Assembly (NCBI GenBank): GCA_024684375.1
Contig: JAIKWZ010000019.1
Coordinates: 164,356-228,355, forward strand
Direction of reading: 5' to 3'
Length of the DNA: 64,000 nt
From: Clostridiales bacterium
Lineage (GTDB): Bacteria; Bacillota; Clostridia; Christensenellales; Aristaeellaceae
Shown here: positions 16,968 through 26,369 of the stretch, in pieces
Layout of the letters: each line of letters begins with the position of its first letter
How positions within the stretch are numbered: position 1 is the first letter of the stretch
Translations under genes and position numbers: made by a program
Notes under the pieces: generated by a model
Databases searched by the model: none
The model's input: only the letters and a program-made list of their open reading frames with translations
Told to the model about the DNA's origin: nothing

Positions 16968-18422
16968 CTATTTCTTCTTGCTCTTCCGGCGATTGGATCC
17001 CTCTGTCTTCCTGGTGTCATAATTGCGATAGTACTTATTATAATACCTGTAATAACCGTAACGGCCGGAATGTTCTATTTTTTCACCATAGAATACAAAG
17101 CCCAGAACATCGAGGCCAGCCATCTCCGCCTGATTCAGCGCCTTCTGTATCTCGCGATGATCTGAAAAGTTCTGGCGAACCACGAAAAGCCCGCCCGCGA
17201 CCTCGGCGGATAAGGCCAATGCGTCCGCGACTATGTTTATCGGCGGCACATCCAGGATGATTATATCGTATGCTTTCTCAAGCTGGAGGAATAATTCATG
17301 CATCGCATTCGAACCCAGCATTTCCGTCGGATTCGGCGGTGTTCGTCCGGCCGGCAATATATCTAAAGTACTGTAATCAGTCGTCAGCACAGTGCTTTCC
17401 CATTTATTGAATCCGGCCAATACTTCAGAAAGGCCGCTGGATTTAGCCTTATAATTGAATATGCTGTTCTGGCAGGACCTTCGCACGTCGGCATCGATCA
17501 GCAAAACATGCTTATCGCTTAAGGCAAGGGATATTGCCAGGTTAGCAGCGATTGTCGATTTTCCTTCGCCTGATACCGCGCTGGTAACAACAACAGAATG
17601 TTTATCCTTGCCTGCCAGCACATAAAGCAGGTTCATTCGCAGTTTCGCATATTCCTCAACCTGATCTATCGGAGCGTTATTGTTGAGGCGGAACGCGCTG
17701 CGTTCCTTATTGTCATCACCGACGATACGCCTTAGTGATGAGAGCACCGGCGGAGTATATTTTTCTTTCAACTCCTTTGTATCGTGCACTTTATTATTCA
17801 GGAAGAAGAAAATCAGCAGGATCCCTCCGGCGATCGCAGCGCCCGCAAACGCGCCGATCATGAACCCGTTTGAAGATGCATACCTGTCCGGCGAAAAAGG
17901 AACCGTTGCATAGTCAATGATTTCAATACTTCCGGCGCTTACCACACGGATGATTTCAGCCGGCGCTACATCCAGAACGGCATTGCAGATGTCAGCAGAT
18001 TTCTGAGGTTGATTCGTTCTGCAGCTCACCCTCACTACGCCCGTTTCAGACACTGAACCCATAGAAAGAGTCGCGCCGATATATGCAGGTGTTATGCCCG
18101 GGTACTTAGCAGACAGCCTCTCGGCTATAACGTCGAGCACCTTGTTGCTTCTCACAACGACCATATATGTATCCAACAGCTGAACGGCGCTGTTCAGGTC
18201 AGAAGAACTCGTGTAGCCGTAATTGATAAGGTTCGGATTGCCGTTGTATACGTACATCGTGCCGGAAGCCGTGTAAGTATCTGCTTTAGTCTCCGGAGCA
18301 TTAAAATATACATATGCCACGCCTATCGCTGCGCATAACACTATAAGCCAGCAGCGCTTAAGGACGTACTTTAACAATTTGAAAAGATCAACGCTTGCCT
18401 CGCGGTTTCTTACATAGGCCAT
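16968..18422 (-). CDS. Fused Wzz chain-length regulator and BY-type tyrosine kinase
   Basis: 484 residues. The N-terminal half is a Wzz-like domain with two membrane segments (about 20-40 and 185-207). The C-terminal half is a tyrosine autokinase with Walker A (TSAVSGEGKSTIAANLA), Walker A' (VLLIDADVRRS) and Walker B (IIILDVPPI). The tail holds the expected Tyr cluster (YGYYRYYNKYYRNYD) that is autophosphorylated. In Firmicutes these two halves are usually separate CpsC and CpsD proteins; the fused form is more typical of proteobacterial Wzc. It controls polymerisation and export of exopolysaccharide. No polymerase or glycosyltransferase is in this operon. Confidence 0.9.
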   Translation of the reverse strand: MAYVRNREASVDLFKLLKYVLKRCWLIVLCAAIGVAYVYFNAPETKADTYTASGTMYVYNGNPNLINYGYTSSSDLNSAVQLLDTYMVVVRSNKVLDVIAERLSAKYPGITPAYIGATLSMGSVSETGVVRVSCRTNQPQKSADICNAVLDVAPAEIIRVVSAGSIEIIDYATVPFSPDRYASSNGFMIGAFAGAAIAGGILLIFFFLNNKVHDTKELKEKYTPPVLSSLRRIVGDDNKERSAFRLNNNAPIDQVEEYAKLRMNLLYVLAGKDKHSVVVTSAVSGEGKSTIAANLAISLALSDKHVLLIDADVRRSCQNSIFNYKAKSSGLSEVLAGFNKWESTVLTTDYSTLDILPAGRTPPNPTEMLGSNAMHELFLQLEKAYDIIILDVPPINIVADALALSAEVAGGLFVVRQNFSDHREIQKALNQAEMAGLDVLGFVFYGEKIEHSGRYGYYRYYNKYYRNYDTRKTEGSNRRKSKKK

Positions 18423-18576
18423 ATCTGTTTTAAATTCTCCTTATCAGTTCAGCTAAACCAGGTTTTTCTTGTAAGCCGCTTTCGCTGTTTTATTACAATA
18501 TCGTATAATGAATATTCATCCAGTCATGCATGACCCGATATATTAGATAATAAACCCAAACACCAACTCACCTTAT

Positions 18577-18605
18577 ATTATACGTATGCGCAATACACAA
18601 GTCAA
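18577..18605 (-). promoter_or_regulatory. Promoter of the BY-kinase/YD-repeat/LCP operon
   Basis: TTGACT, 17 bases, TATAAT on the minus strand. The leader is long (about 150 bases) and holds two perfect palindromes, GTCATGCATGAC and ATGAATATTCAT, that may be regulatory. Confidence 0.75.
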
Positions 18606-18650
18606 ACGTTTTTTCACGATAATTGAACTTATCATAGAATAATTATTTAA

Positions 18651-18676
18651 AAAAACGGCACTGATGTGCCGTTTTT
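18651..18676. terminator. Intrinsic terminator after the ECF sigma gene
   Basis: AAAAACGGCAC-TGAT-GTGCCGTTTTT is a perfect stem with A and T runs on both sides, so it works on either strand. It is downstream of the sigma factor gene and upstream of the BY-kinase promoter. Confidence 0.8.
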
Positions 18677-18820
18677 AAGACAGTTCATTCAGCCTGTCAG
18701 ACGTTTGCTTTATGGACAAATGATTATTTGCTTCTCGGATCGGTTCGGCAGCGCCCGTAACCTCAGTATTCCGCCGGCAGCCGCTGCCCTGTTTCGCCTT
18801 CTCCTGCCGCGGGCATCCTC

Positions 18821-19300
18821 TTATCCCATATACTGTCTGAGTGCAGACAGCGCTTTCTGGTGTCGGATCTTGACTGCGCCGTAGCTCAGGTTCATCAGCC
18901 GCGCGATCTCGGTCATTGGTTTCTTATCGTAATAAAGCATTACGATTATGTCCCGCTGTTCCTGATCCAGTCTGTTCAGCGCGTCCGCCAGTTCGTCAAG
19001 CGTCTCCCTTTCCAGCATGGGCGTTTCCACAGACATGTCCGACGGTATTTCTTCGCTGATCTCCTCCGAAGGCCTGAACTTTCGGAAATGGTCTATCAGA
19101 GTGTTTCGGGTTATCGTAAAGATCCAGGTGCTCACGGATGCCTTAGTCTCGTCAAAATCGTTGATTCTCCGTAAAACCTTTTCAAAGACATCCTCGCACA
19201 GATCCTCGGCTTCAGCCCGTCGCTGCACCCGGGTCATGATGTATCTCATCACTTTGCCGCTGTACGTGGCGTAGATCTTTCCCACATCAGGAGAAGTCAT
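18821..19300 (-). CDS. ECF-type RNA polymerase sigma factor
   Basis: 159 residues with region 2 (YSGKVMRYIMTRVQRRAEAEDLCEDVFEKV, STWIFTITRNTLIDHFRK) and region 4 (LDQEQRDIIVMLYYDKKPMTEIARLMNLSYGAVKIRHQKALSAL). It lacks regions 1 and 3, as ECF factors do. Its start overlaps the end of the upstream small gene by 14 bases, so translation is coupled. No classical transmembrane anti-sigma factor is adjacent; the FecR-domain giant just upstream on the same strand is the only candidate signal partner in view, and that link is inference. Confidence 0.9.
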   Translation of the reverse strand: MTSPDVGKIYATYSGKVMRYIMTRVQRRAEAEDLCEDVFEKVLRRINDFDETKASVSTWIFTITRNTLIDHFRKFRPSEEISEEIPSDMSVETPMLERETLDELADALNRLDQEQRDIIVMLYYDKKPMTEIARLMNLSYGAVKIRHQKALSALRQYMG

Positions 19301-19487
19301 TTTCTTGCTTGGGTGTTTTTTGCTTTAATGCTGTTTCCGGCTGCCCCGCCGCCGCCACGAGCTCCGCTTCGTCGTCAGTCAGCTGCCGCGCGGCGTAACG
19401 AGCGTGCACTCTGTCAATAACCGCCTGCAGCTTGTCGCTCTTTTCATAATCCTGAAAATCGAAGAATAAACTAAGCTTTTTCTCCAA
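19287..19487 (-). CDS. Small protein coupled to the ECF sigma factor
   Basis: The tracked ATG at 19580 has no ribosome site. A TTG at 19487 lies seven bases after GGAGG and gives 66 residues: MEKKLSLFFDFQDYEKSDK, then QAVIDRVHARYAARQLTDDEAELVAAAG. The pattern F-x-DFQ...R-Y...L-(S/T)-D-(D/E)-E-L...AAG looks like a conserved small Clostridial family next to sigma factors. The tail overlaps the sigma factor start. It may bind the sigma factor, but no motif proves it. Confidence 0.65.
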   Translation of the reverse strand: MEKKLSLFFDFQDYEKSDKLQAVIDRVHARYAARQLTDDEAELVAAAGQPETALKQKTPKQENDFS

Positions 19488-19634
19488 ACTGCTCCTCCTT
19501 TCTATCCATTGTGAAGTGCTTTTTTGAAGTACTTCCTGATTATATACGTGCATTCTGATAAGATGGCAGCTGTTCCGCAAAGATCGTCAGTGTATTTCCG
19601 GGGCCTCAGACCCATGCGGTCATCTTATACATAT

Positions 19635-19663
19635 ATTCTATCACAAACGCTTCCGACTGTCTA
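19635..19663 (-). promoter_or_regulatory. Promoter of the small protein/ECF sigma pair
   Basis: TAGACA, 17 bases, TAGAAT with an extended TG on the minus strand, about 150 bases before the TTG start. It gives the sigma factor transcription independent of the giant upstream gene. Confidence 0.65.
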
Positions 19664-19722
19664 TGGCAGTAACTAACGCGTCATCGCGCATCAGCGTGAG
19701 AGTACCGGCTTCGGCAGCTCGT

Positions 19723-22700
19723 TTACGGCGAACCGGTATCACTTGTTGAGAGCTTTACCACCATCGTGCATCCGCTGGCCGCAGACAGGTCGTAATTGCC
19801 GCTTGAACCGCTGGTTACGGATCTTTCAGGCGCAGGTATGGTATATGTACCCGGTTCCGAACCGGTACCGTTCACTTTGACAGTTATCACGTCGCCTGTA
19901 AACAATCTGTACCTAAGTGTCCAGACCCCACCGGAAACCTGTCCTTCGTCTATAGGATTTATCTGCCTTCCGAAATAATGCTCGTCTCCGCCCAGGTAGC
20001 TCACTTTGACGTCCGGGAAAAACGTCTCACCCTCAGACCACGAAACCTCATAGCCGGACAGCGCGACTTTTATCCTGAGCTTCTCTACCGTAAGGCTGCC
20101 GTCCACTGTCTTAACATTCGTAAAATAGGATGTCACATTATTTTCTTCCGCGTCCCAGATCGTATATTGGGATATATGGCTCGCGCTTGTCCCGGCATTG
20201 GTCTGGCTCCCCGTAACACCTCCTATCGTAACAAAGAAGTCGTCGCTGGGAAGTCCTGAATATGTGTAATCTTCTTCATCTCCAACGATAGGCGTGCCGT
20301 CGTAGTCCTTGCTCTGGGAACCAAGAGTGATAGTGACCTGAGTTGTATTTTTGCTCACCGTAAGCGTACCCAGCTGCTCGTTTACAGTGTAGTTCGCGCT
20401 GTTTGTACTGCCCCAGTTTATGGTATAGGTGTTTGAAGTACTGCCGACATTGGTTATCGTGCCTTTCGCGGTAACGGTCGCTGTGTCATACCCCTTAAGC
20501 CCGGTAAGCTCCGCCCCGTCAGTCTTGGTCAGCGCGGTGCCGTCATACATTTTACTCGCTGAGCCGGTCTTCACAGTCAGCTGAGCCTTGGATATCGTTA
20601 CAGTGCAGCCTGATACCGTTATATCGTAGTTGCCCGTTGTTCCGCTTACGGAACAGGTCGGATTATATGTATGTTCACCCACACCGGGGCCGCACATGGG
20701 TCCTCTGACGGTAAGCGTATCTCCCGTATTCAATTTATAATAATACAAGTGATAATTGCCGTCCGCACCGGCGTCTGTCAAACTCAGCGTTGCGCCGCTG
20801 GAAGGGCCGTTTGCGTAAGCTACGGTAGAAGACGCCCATACCCCTGATCCCATATACTCGATCGTCCTGGATTGTGCTGAAACCGTGATACGGAGCGGTT
20901 CGACAGTAAGCGTGCCTTTGTTTTTCGTAAGGTTGGTCAGTTTTGAAGTCACATCCTCCGAGCCGTAGAAGAATTTGCACTCGCTTACGACATTGTCGCT
21001 GCTGCCAGCGTTCGTCTGGCTGCCCGTGACGGCGATCGAATACGTAAACCATGACGGCGCTCCGCTTACGGTATAACCGTTTTCGGTAAGCGCGGTGCCG
21101 TCATACACCTTGCTGGCGGATTTGGCGGTGACCGTTATCGGAGCAGAGTAATCAGGCGTGACTTCGAGCGTGCCAAGAGATGGCGTGACAGTATAATTGC
21201 CTGAGCTGACGCCGCCCCAGTTTATTGAGTAAGTGTTGGCTGTACTGCCCGGATTTGTTATGGTGCCCGTCGCGGTGACGGTCACCTTGTCCGTGTCTGT
21301 TGCGGCAAGTCCCAAGCCGCCAAACGTGACGCTGCTGTTTGTCAGCGGCGTTCCGTCATAGACCTTCGAGCCGGAGCCCGTTGTGATCGTCAGCGGTCTT
21401 GGATCCACCTTGAAAGATCCGTTTGTTATGCTGGCGCTGTAGTTGGAGGACAGTGTGTCTGAGAAAATATCTACCTCGGATAGATAACCGGTCAGCGTAT
21501 GAGTTCCGGCCTGCGCATTGTATCCGGAGATAGACAGCCCAAACCCTTCGCCTTCCACAGGGGAATTATATACGTAGAGCGCACTGTTAACATTTTCTGA
21601 TGTTCCGTTAAACTGACGGCTCCTGTACGAGATCGTTTCACCCGCGACGACCAGCGTGGGCTCCGGCCAGATTGTAAATATAGAAGGAGGAACGCTCCCC
21701 GAGTATGTCATGTACGCGTTATCGCCGATTGTGAATTTGAGCTGCAGCGGCGTGACCTCAAGCGTTCCAAGTTTTTCCGTGATCGTATAGTTTTCCTCGG
21801 AAGCATCATCCCATTCTATAGTATAGGTGTTCTGCGATTTTCCTGCATTTTTTCTTTTGCCCGTAGCAGTCACGCTGACTCTCATTTGATCTTCGGCTGA
21901 CAGCCCTGTTACACTTTTGATCCCGGCTGTCAAGTCTGTACCGTCGTACACCTTGCTGGCGGAATCTGTGACAATAGTGAGCTGAGCAGGCTTAACTATC
22001 AGTTTGCCGAGAGTCTCAGATGAAATGTAGTAGTTCTCCGGGTTCGTCTTGCCCCAGGATATATCGTAGGTGTTCTCGGTGCTTCCTACGTTGATTATGC
22101 TGCCATCGGGCTTAACAGTTATTTTGTCATTGCCCTTCAGACCGCTTACGCTTGCTTTGTTGGATTTAAGCTCTGTCCCGTCATAATTCCTGCTTGCGGA
22201 GCCTGTCTTGATGGTGATAGGCGCGGGTTCGACATACACGGGAAATGTCTTTAAAGCGGAGCCCGAGAACTCAAAGTTGGATGAAGATCCCGATACGCTT
22301 ACAGCGCCTTTTAAGTTATAATTGCCTACATTGGTTCCGGCGCCTTTCATGGTAACACGAACGGTATCCCCGGTAAAGAGTTCAAATTCAAATACCGCTC
22401 CTTTGGTGTCGACGCGCTTTCCCTTTACTTTCGAGCCTGAGTGTTCACCGTTCAGGAATGTAAGGGTAGGAGTCGGCGCGGCGGCGGTCCCTGAGTAAAC
22501 GAGGGTAATGTCATCCGGAACATCGATCCTGACTTTCAGCGGCTCAACTTTTAGAGAGCCCAGATCCGCGCTGATCTTGTAGTTGCTTTCTTTCGCGTTT
22601 GTCCATTTGACGGAATAGCCGTTGCTGGTTTTGCCCGCGTTTTTGATCCGGCCAGTTGAAGAAACATCCGCTTTCTCACCGTCAACGAAACCTGTAATTG

Positions 22701-24795
22701 TCGCCTTACTGTTAGAAAGATTCTTTCCGTTATACACCCTGCTGGCAGATCCTGTCGTGACCTTAAGCGTTGCAGGGTTTATTTTAAGAGTGCCCGCCAC
22801 GAGCTTGAGATCCGGATAGTATTCCGTAACATCTTCTCCGTTTTCGTCGAAAACCTGATATCCTGTGACCCTGCTGCTGACAGTGCCGGCATCCGTCGCT
22901 TTTCCTGCCACTTTCGCGGTCAGAGTATAACCTTTTGCAAGCCCGGTAACAGTCACGCCTTTCGCGTTAAGAGGCTTGCCGTCATAGACTTTCGTTGCCG
23001 ATCGCGCGGTCACTGTGACATCGGTCAAAGCGGGAAGCACCTTTAATGTGCCCAAGTCCTCGGTGATAATGAAATTTTTCTGGTTTTCGTTGCCCCAGTC
23101 GATAGTGTAAGTGTTCTTACTTTCGCCTTGCGCAGTTCGGCTGCCGGTAGCTGTCACTTTGACGGAGTCATCTATCCTGACTTCCTTAAATTTAGCTTCT
23201 TGCGCACTAAGCGCCCTGCCGTTATAGTCTGTTATGTCTGAGTCTATGTTTATATGAGCATTTGTGAGCTCGCGCATGAGGCCGCCCGCATATTTTATGC
23301 TTACTGTCAGGCCGTCCTTAACGGTCGTCTCTTCGTCCTTGCTGGGCAGCTGACTGATTCGCTCAAGCACTTTAGCCTTATCCCAGCCGGTGTCCGCGCA
23401 TGCCTGGTCCAGCAGCTCCGGGTTATCCGCGTACAGCCGCAGGATTTGTTTTGGAATCTCGTCCTCACTGATTTTATCTACGCTGAAGGTTATGCTGTCC
23501 GCATCGTTCTCGTCGCTCAGAAGTACAGTCAGCTTTTCGCCCGCAGCCAACACGATCTGGCTGGTCTTACCGGTCAGTGGGTTCGTGCCGTGTACGATCA
23601 GTTCGCCGCTTAAACCGTAGAGGGTCTCTCCTTCCCGCTCGGACAATACCATGGATGTATTGCGCCACGGCTCCTGTTCCGTCTTACCTGAAATCACATT
23701 AAAACCGGCTTCATTGCAAGTCAGCGGTTTGCCGTCATATCTTTTCGTCGCCGAGCCGGTCCATACGGTCATGGGCGCGGGGTCAACGACCAGCTTTCCT
23801 GGAACGGTCTCAATGATGTTGAAGTGACTGGTCACGTTTTCGCCATTTTTATTGTAGATCGCGTAGGAACCGATGGGGTTCTCCACAGTTCCTGCATTGG
23901 TGACGGATCCAACGGCTGACGCGTTGATGTCAAACATTTCCGGAAGGTTATAAACCAGTATATCTCCCGGTCTGGTCAGAGGAGTTCCGTCATACAGTTT
24001 ACTCGCGCTCTGCGCAATAATCATAACCTTGCCGGTAAACTCCCAGTCGCCGTCTGCCGGGAAGTCATAGTCTTCGAACAGCTTGGGGCAAGCCGTCATG
24101 ACTCGCGTTGCCGTATTGTTATCCTCAAATTGATCCTGTAGAAACGGCGTAAGGTTTCTTTTATTTATACCGGCTATAACGGTATCCTGACCTACAACAG
24201 CGATCTGTCCAGCGTGCACTGCAAATTTCTGGCCGTTTTTCTGTGTTACTGCTGCGCTGCCTTCGAGAACCCCGAACACCGTGACTTTTTCACTCGCATT
24301 CGTCGGTGTTTGACGCGGAGTCAGTCCGTATGTTTTTGCCGCCTGCGCCGCGGGAAGGACCGATACAACGGTGATAGTCCCACGGATACCTACGGTCATG
24401 GTTGAGGTCGTTATGTCCAGGCTCTCGTTCTCATCAAGCTTTTCACGGACATCAAGGAAAAGTGTGCCTTCATTCAGCGTCAGCACCATATGGTTATCAT
24501 TCTTTTCGAATTTTACGGTGCTGTTTTGGTCTATTGACAGGATCTTCGTGCTGTCAAGGCTCACGGAAGCGGTAGACTCCGCGCCCGTACGCATAGTCTC
24601 GCCGTTTGCAAAGCGGACGTTTTCCATCACGAAGCGCGGGCTGCCCGATGCATCGAGGATCTCCACATTCCCGTCGTATCTAAGCAGGCGTATTGTTTCT
24701 GCGCTGTAACTGTCTCCCAAAGCATAAGGGAGCAAGAAGAGCACGGCGAATACAACTGCCAAAGCTAAAATGCCTTTTTGCAAACGATGCTCCAA
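19723..24795 (-). CDS. Giant secreted FecR-domain/YDG-repeat protein
   Basis: 1690 residues, TTG start seven bases after AAGGAGG. A signal peptide (LALAVVFAVLFLLPYALGD) is followed by a FecR-like domain (about 35-150) containing GETMRTGAESTASVSL and TVGIRGTITVVS. The remainder has about ten YDG-type repeats (ASKVYDGTPLT ... NTYxINWG ... NYTV ... LGTLxVxP), with about four other beta-domains between them. YDG and related MBG repeats form extended adhesin-like stalks. There is no sortase motif or membrane tail. In Gram-negatives FecR signals to an ECF sigma factor across the membrane; here the FecR domain is secreted and an ECF gene follows, so any signalling would need another link. Confidence 0.85.
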   Translation of the reverse strand: MEHRLQKGILALAVVFAVLFLLPYALGDSYSAETIRLLRYDGNVEILDASGSPRFVMENVRFANGETMRTGAESTASVSLDSTKILSIDQNSTVKFEKNDNHMVLTLNEGTLFLDVREKLDENESLDITTSTMTVGIRGTITVVSVLPAAQAAKTYGLTPRQTPTNASEKVTVFGVLEGSAAVTQKNGQKFAVHAGQIAVVGQDTVIAGINKRNLTPFLQDQFEDNNTATRVMTACPKLFEDYDFPADGDWEFTGKVMIIAQSASKLYDGTPLTRPGDILVYNLPEMFDINASAVGSVTNAGTVENPIGSYAIYNKNGENVTSHFNIIETVPGKLVVDPAPMTVWTGSATKRYDGKPLTCNEAGFNVISGKTEQEPWRNTSMVLSEREGETLYGLSGELIVHGTNPLTGKTSQIVLAAGEKLTVLLSDENDADSITFSVDKISEDEIPKQILRLYADNPELLDQACADTGWDKAKVLERISQLPSKDEETTVKDGLTVSIKYAGGLMRELTNAHINIDSDITDYNGRALSAQEAKFKEVRIDDSVKVTATGSRTAQGESKNTYTIDWGNENQKNFIITEDLGTLKVLPALTDVTVTARSATKVYDGKPLNAKGVTVTGLAKGYTLTAKVAGKATDAGTVSSRVTGYQVFDENGEDVTEYYPDLKLVAGTLKINPATLKVTTGSASRVYNGKNLSNSKATITGFVDGEKADVSSTGRIKNAGKTSNGYSVKWTNAKESNYKISADLGSLKVEPLKVRIDVPDDITLVYSGTAAAPTPTLTFLNGEHSGSKVKGKRVDTKGAVFEFELFTGDTVRVTMKGAGTNVGNYNLKGAVSVSGSSSNFEFSGSALKTFPVYVEPAPITIKTGSASRNYDGTELKSNKASVSGLKGNDKITVKPDGSIINVGSTENTYDISWGKTNPENYYISSETLGKLIVKPAQLTIVTDSASKVYDGTDLTAGIKSVTGLSAEDQMRVSVTATGKRKNAGKSQNTYTIEWDDASEENYTITEKLGTLEVTPLQLKFTIGDNAYMTYSGSVPPSIFTIWPEPTLVVAGETISYRSRQFNGTSENVNSALYVYNSPVEGEGFGLSISGYNAQAGTHTLTGYLSEVDIFSDTLSSNYSASITNGSFKVDPRPLTITTGSGSKVYDGTPLTNSSVTFGGLGLAATDTDKVTVTATGTITNPGSTANTYSINWGGVSSGNYTVTPSLGTLEVTPDYSAPITVTAKSASKVYDGTALTENGYTVSGAPSWFTYSIAVTGSQTNAGSSDNVVSECKFFYGSEDVTSKLTNLTKNKGTLTVEPLRITVSAQSRTIEYMGSGVWASSTVAYANGPSSGATLSLTDAGADGNYHLYYYKLNTGDTLTVRGPMCGPGVGEHTYNPTCSVSGTTGNYDITVSGCTVTISKAQLTVKTGSASKMYDGTALTKTDGAELTGLKGYDTATVTAKGTITNVGSTSNTYTINWGSTNSANYTVNEQLGTLTVSKNTTQVTITLGSQSKDYDGTPIVGDEEDYTYSGLPSDDFFVTIGGVTGSQTNAGTSASHISQYTIWDAEENNVTSYFTNVKTVDGSLTVEKLRIKVALSGYEVSWSEGETFFPDVKVSYLGGDEHYFGRQINPIDEGQVSGGVWTLRYRLFTGDVITVKVNGTGSEPGTYTIPAPERSVTSGSSGNYDLSAASGCTMVVKLSTSDTGSP

Positions 24796-24855
24796 GATAA
24801 CTCCTCCTTCTGGCGGCGTTCCGCGGTAGGTATGGCTGAAAATATTTCGATAATA

Positions 24856-24885
24856 ATTATACCATATGATTATACGATGTTACAA
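24856..24885 (-). promoter_or_regulatory. Promoter of the FecR/YDG-repeat gene
   Basis: TTGTAA, 18 bases, TATAAT on the minus strand. A second TATAAT lies a few bases upstream, so start sites may be multiple. Confidence 0.5.
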
Positions 24886-25052
24886 TGCCGGTTGGCCAGA
24901 ATATTTTTATTTGTCGTGATACTGAACACGTTCATTCACAGTATGTGGCCACGGTCATCTTCACCATACCGCGCTTGTTTTGACCCATCCTGCCGGTTTC
25001 CAGCTTTGGCATGTTAAAATCAGAAAAACCGCCTTATTGAATGCGCAATCAA

Positions 25053-25081
25053 TTTACTACAGTGTTCAGCTATGCTATAAT
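25053..25081 (+). promoter_or_regulatory. Promoter of the plus-strand membrane protein gene
   Basis: TTTACT, 17 bases, TATAAT with TGC directly before it (extended -10), about 80 bases upstream of the gene. Confidence 0.6.
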
Positions 25082-25162
25082 GTTCACGGAATTAAAACAG
25101 CGACGGTTTCAAGCAAAAATTCGGATAGGAGAAGCACGTTGTCCGGCGCGATATGACCGAAC

Positions 25163-26080
25163 GTGCGGCATTCAATGAGTATATATCAGAAAAATCTGCG
25201 CAGGCTGGGTTTTATCCTGACAGGCGTTGCGGTACTTGATTTGATACTGGAGCTAGCCCTTTACAGGTACCTGCTCGCTTCATCTGCTACGTTCAAAAAA
25301 CAGATCCTGTCTCCCCTGGGCATTTGCCTTAAAGACGGTATCGGCCTGGCGATAGGTCTGTCGGCATGGTTCATATATTATCACAAGGATCAGGCCGGAT
25401 GGATTATCAAAGTCGAGATTTTGCTTTTTCTGGCCGCCTTTCCCGCAATCCTGATCAGCGCAAACGGCAAAGCATCGAGCCGTATCGACTGCCTGATCAA
25501 CGCGACCATGATACTGTCGGCTATGGCAGTATACACCGCGCTGCAGCTTAAGCGGAGCGATCGCAACTGGCAGCGCGTATGCAACGCAAAAGCTTCCATG
25601 CTGGATCTTAAACTTCCCGGTTTCAATCAATGGTTCAATTCAATAGAGATCGGACCGAAGCTGGAACTGAATCAGGAGATATCTTCCGTCGTCGACCGTT
25701 TCCTTGAAACATCAAAGGAAGCACGGCCTCTTGAAATCACAATCCACTGTCCCCGCGAAAGCTCCGAAGCCCTGCGCAACACCATGCAGGAAGTGTTCCA
25801 GATGCATTATGAAGATGAGGAGCGGAGCATAAACAGTTACCTGGAAAAGCGCTATATCCGTGTTATGGCCCTGGTGATCATAAGCATCATTCTTGTATCC
25901 GTCTGGATCAATTTCGCGCCGTCAGGAGATGAAGGCGTGACGTGGACGATACTCAGCAATTTTGCCGCATTCAGCCTCTGGCAAATCGGCGGCACATATT
26001 TTGAGCGTTCTGACGGTTACGGCAAACTGCTCCGCGCGCAGATCGCTAAACAGGCAAAGCTGCACTTCTGGGCAGATTAA
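25163..26080 (+). CDS. Membrane protein of unknown function
   Basis: 305 residues from GTG, or 301 from the ATG at 25175; neither has a clear ribosome site. There are three or four hydrophobic segments in the first 130 residues, a soluble middle (about 135-230) with acidic and His-rich sequence (HYEDEERSINSYLEKRY), then two more membrane segments (VMALVIISIILVSVWINF and a shorter one). I recognise no family motif. It stands alone between a minus-strand giant gene and a minus-strand VanZ gene, so context gives no hint. Confidence 0.65.
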   Translation: MRHSMSIYQKNLRRLGFILTGVAVLDLILELALYRYLLASSATFKKQILSPLGICLKDGIGLAIGLSAWFIYYHKDQAGWIIKVEILLFLAAFPAILISANGKASSRIDCLINATMILSAMAVYTALQLKRSDRNWQRVCNAKASMLDLKLPGFNQWFNSIEIGPKLELNQEISSVVDRFLETSKEARPLEITIHCPRESSEALRNTMQEVFQMHYEDEERSINSYLEKRYIRVMALVIISIILVSVWINFAPSGDEGVTWTILSNFAAFSLWQIGGTYFERSDGYGKLLRAQIAKQAKLHFWAD

Positions 26081-26369
26081 GATAATCAAACGTTTTTTTG
26101 TTTCCCGCCGCCTTGTAAAACTGATCGAAGCAGGAAACAGTATTAACATATCATAATAAGCTCGAACGCGGTGCGATCGCAGCGACCCATTGATAATACA
26201 TGCTCACGCGACAAGCGCCAGGCGCGACCGGCAGGCTCAATAAAAAAGCAGAAAGTCAAGCCGCGAAAAACAGCCAGCAACTGACTTCGAATGAAGATCC
26301 GGATATCCTTAAGATAAGAAGAAGCAGTATATTCGGGAAACGTTTCTTATAATTCCAAAACGCAGGCTT

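Noticed and set aside
19723-24795. Possible CRISPR or DNA satellite because of dense repeats
   Set aside because: The periodicity is at protein level (YDG units), with long diverged in-frame units rather than short identical DNA repeats and spacers.
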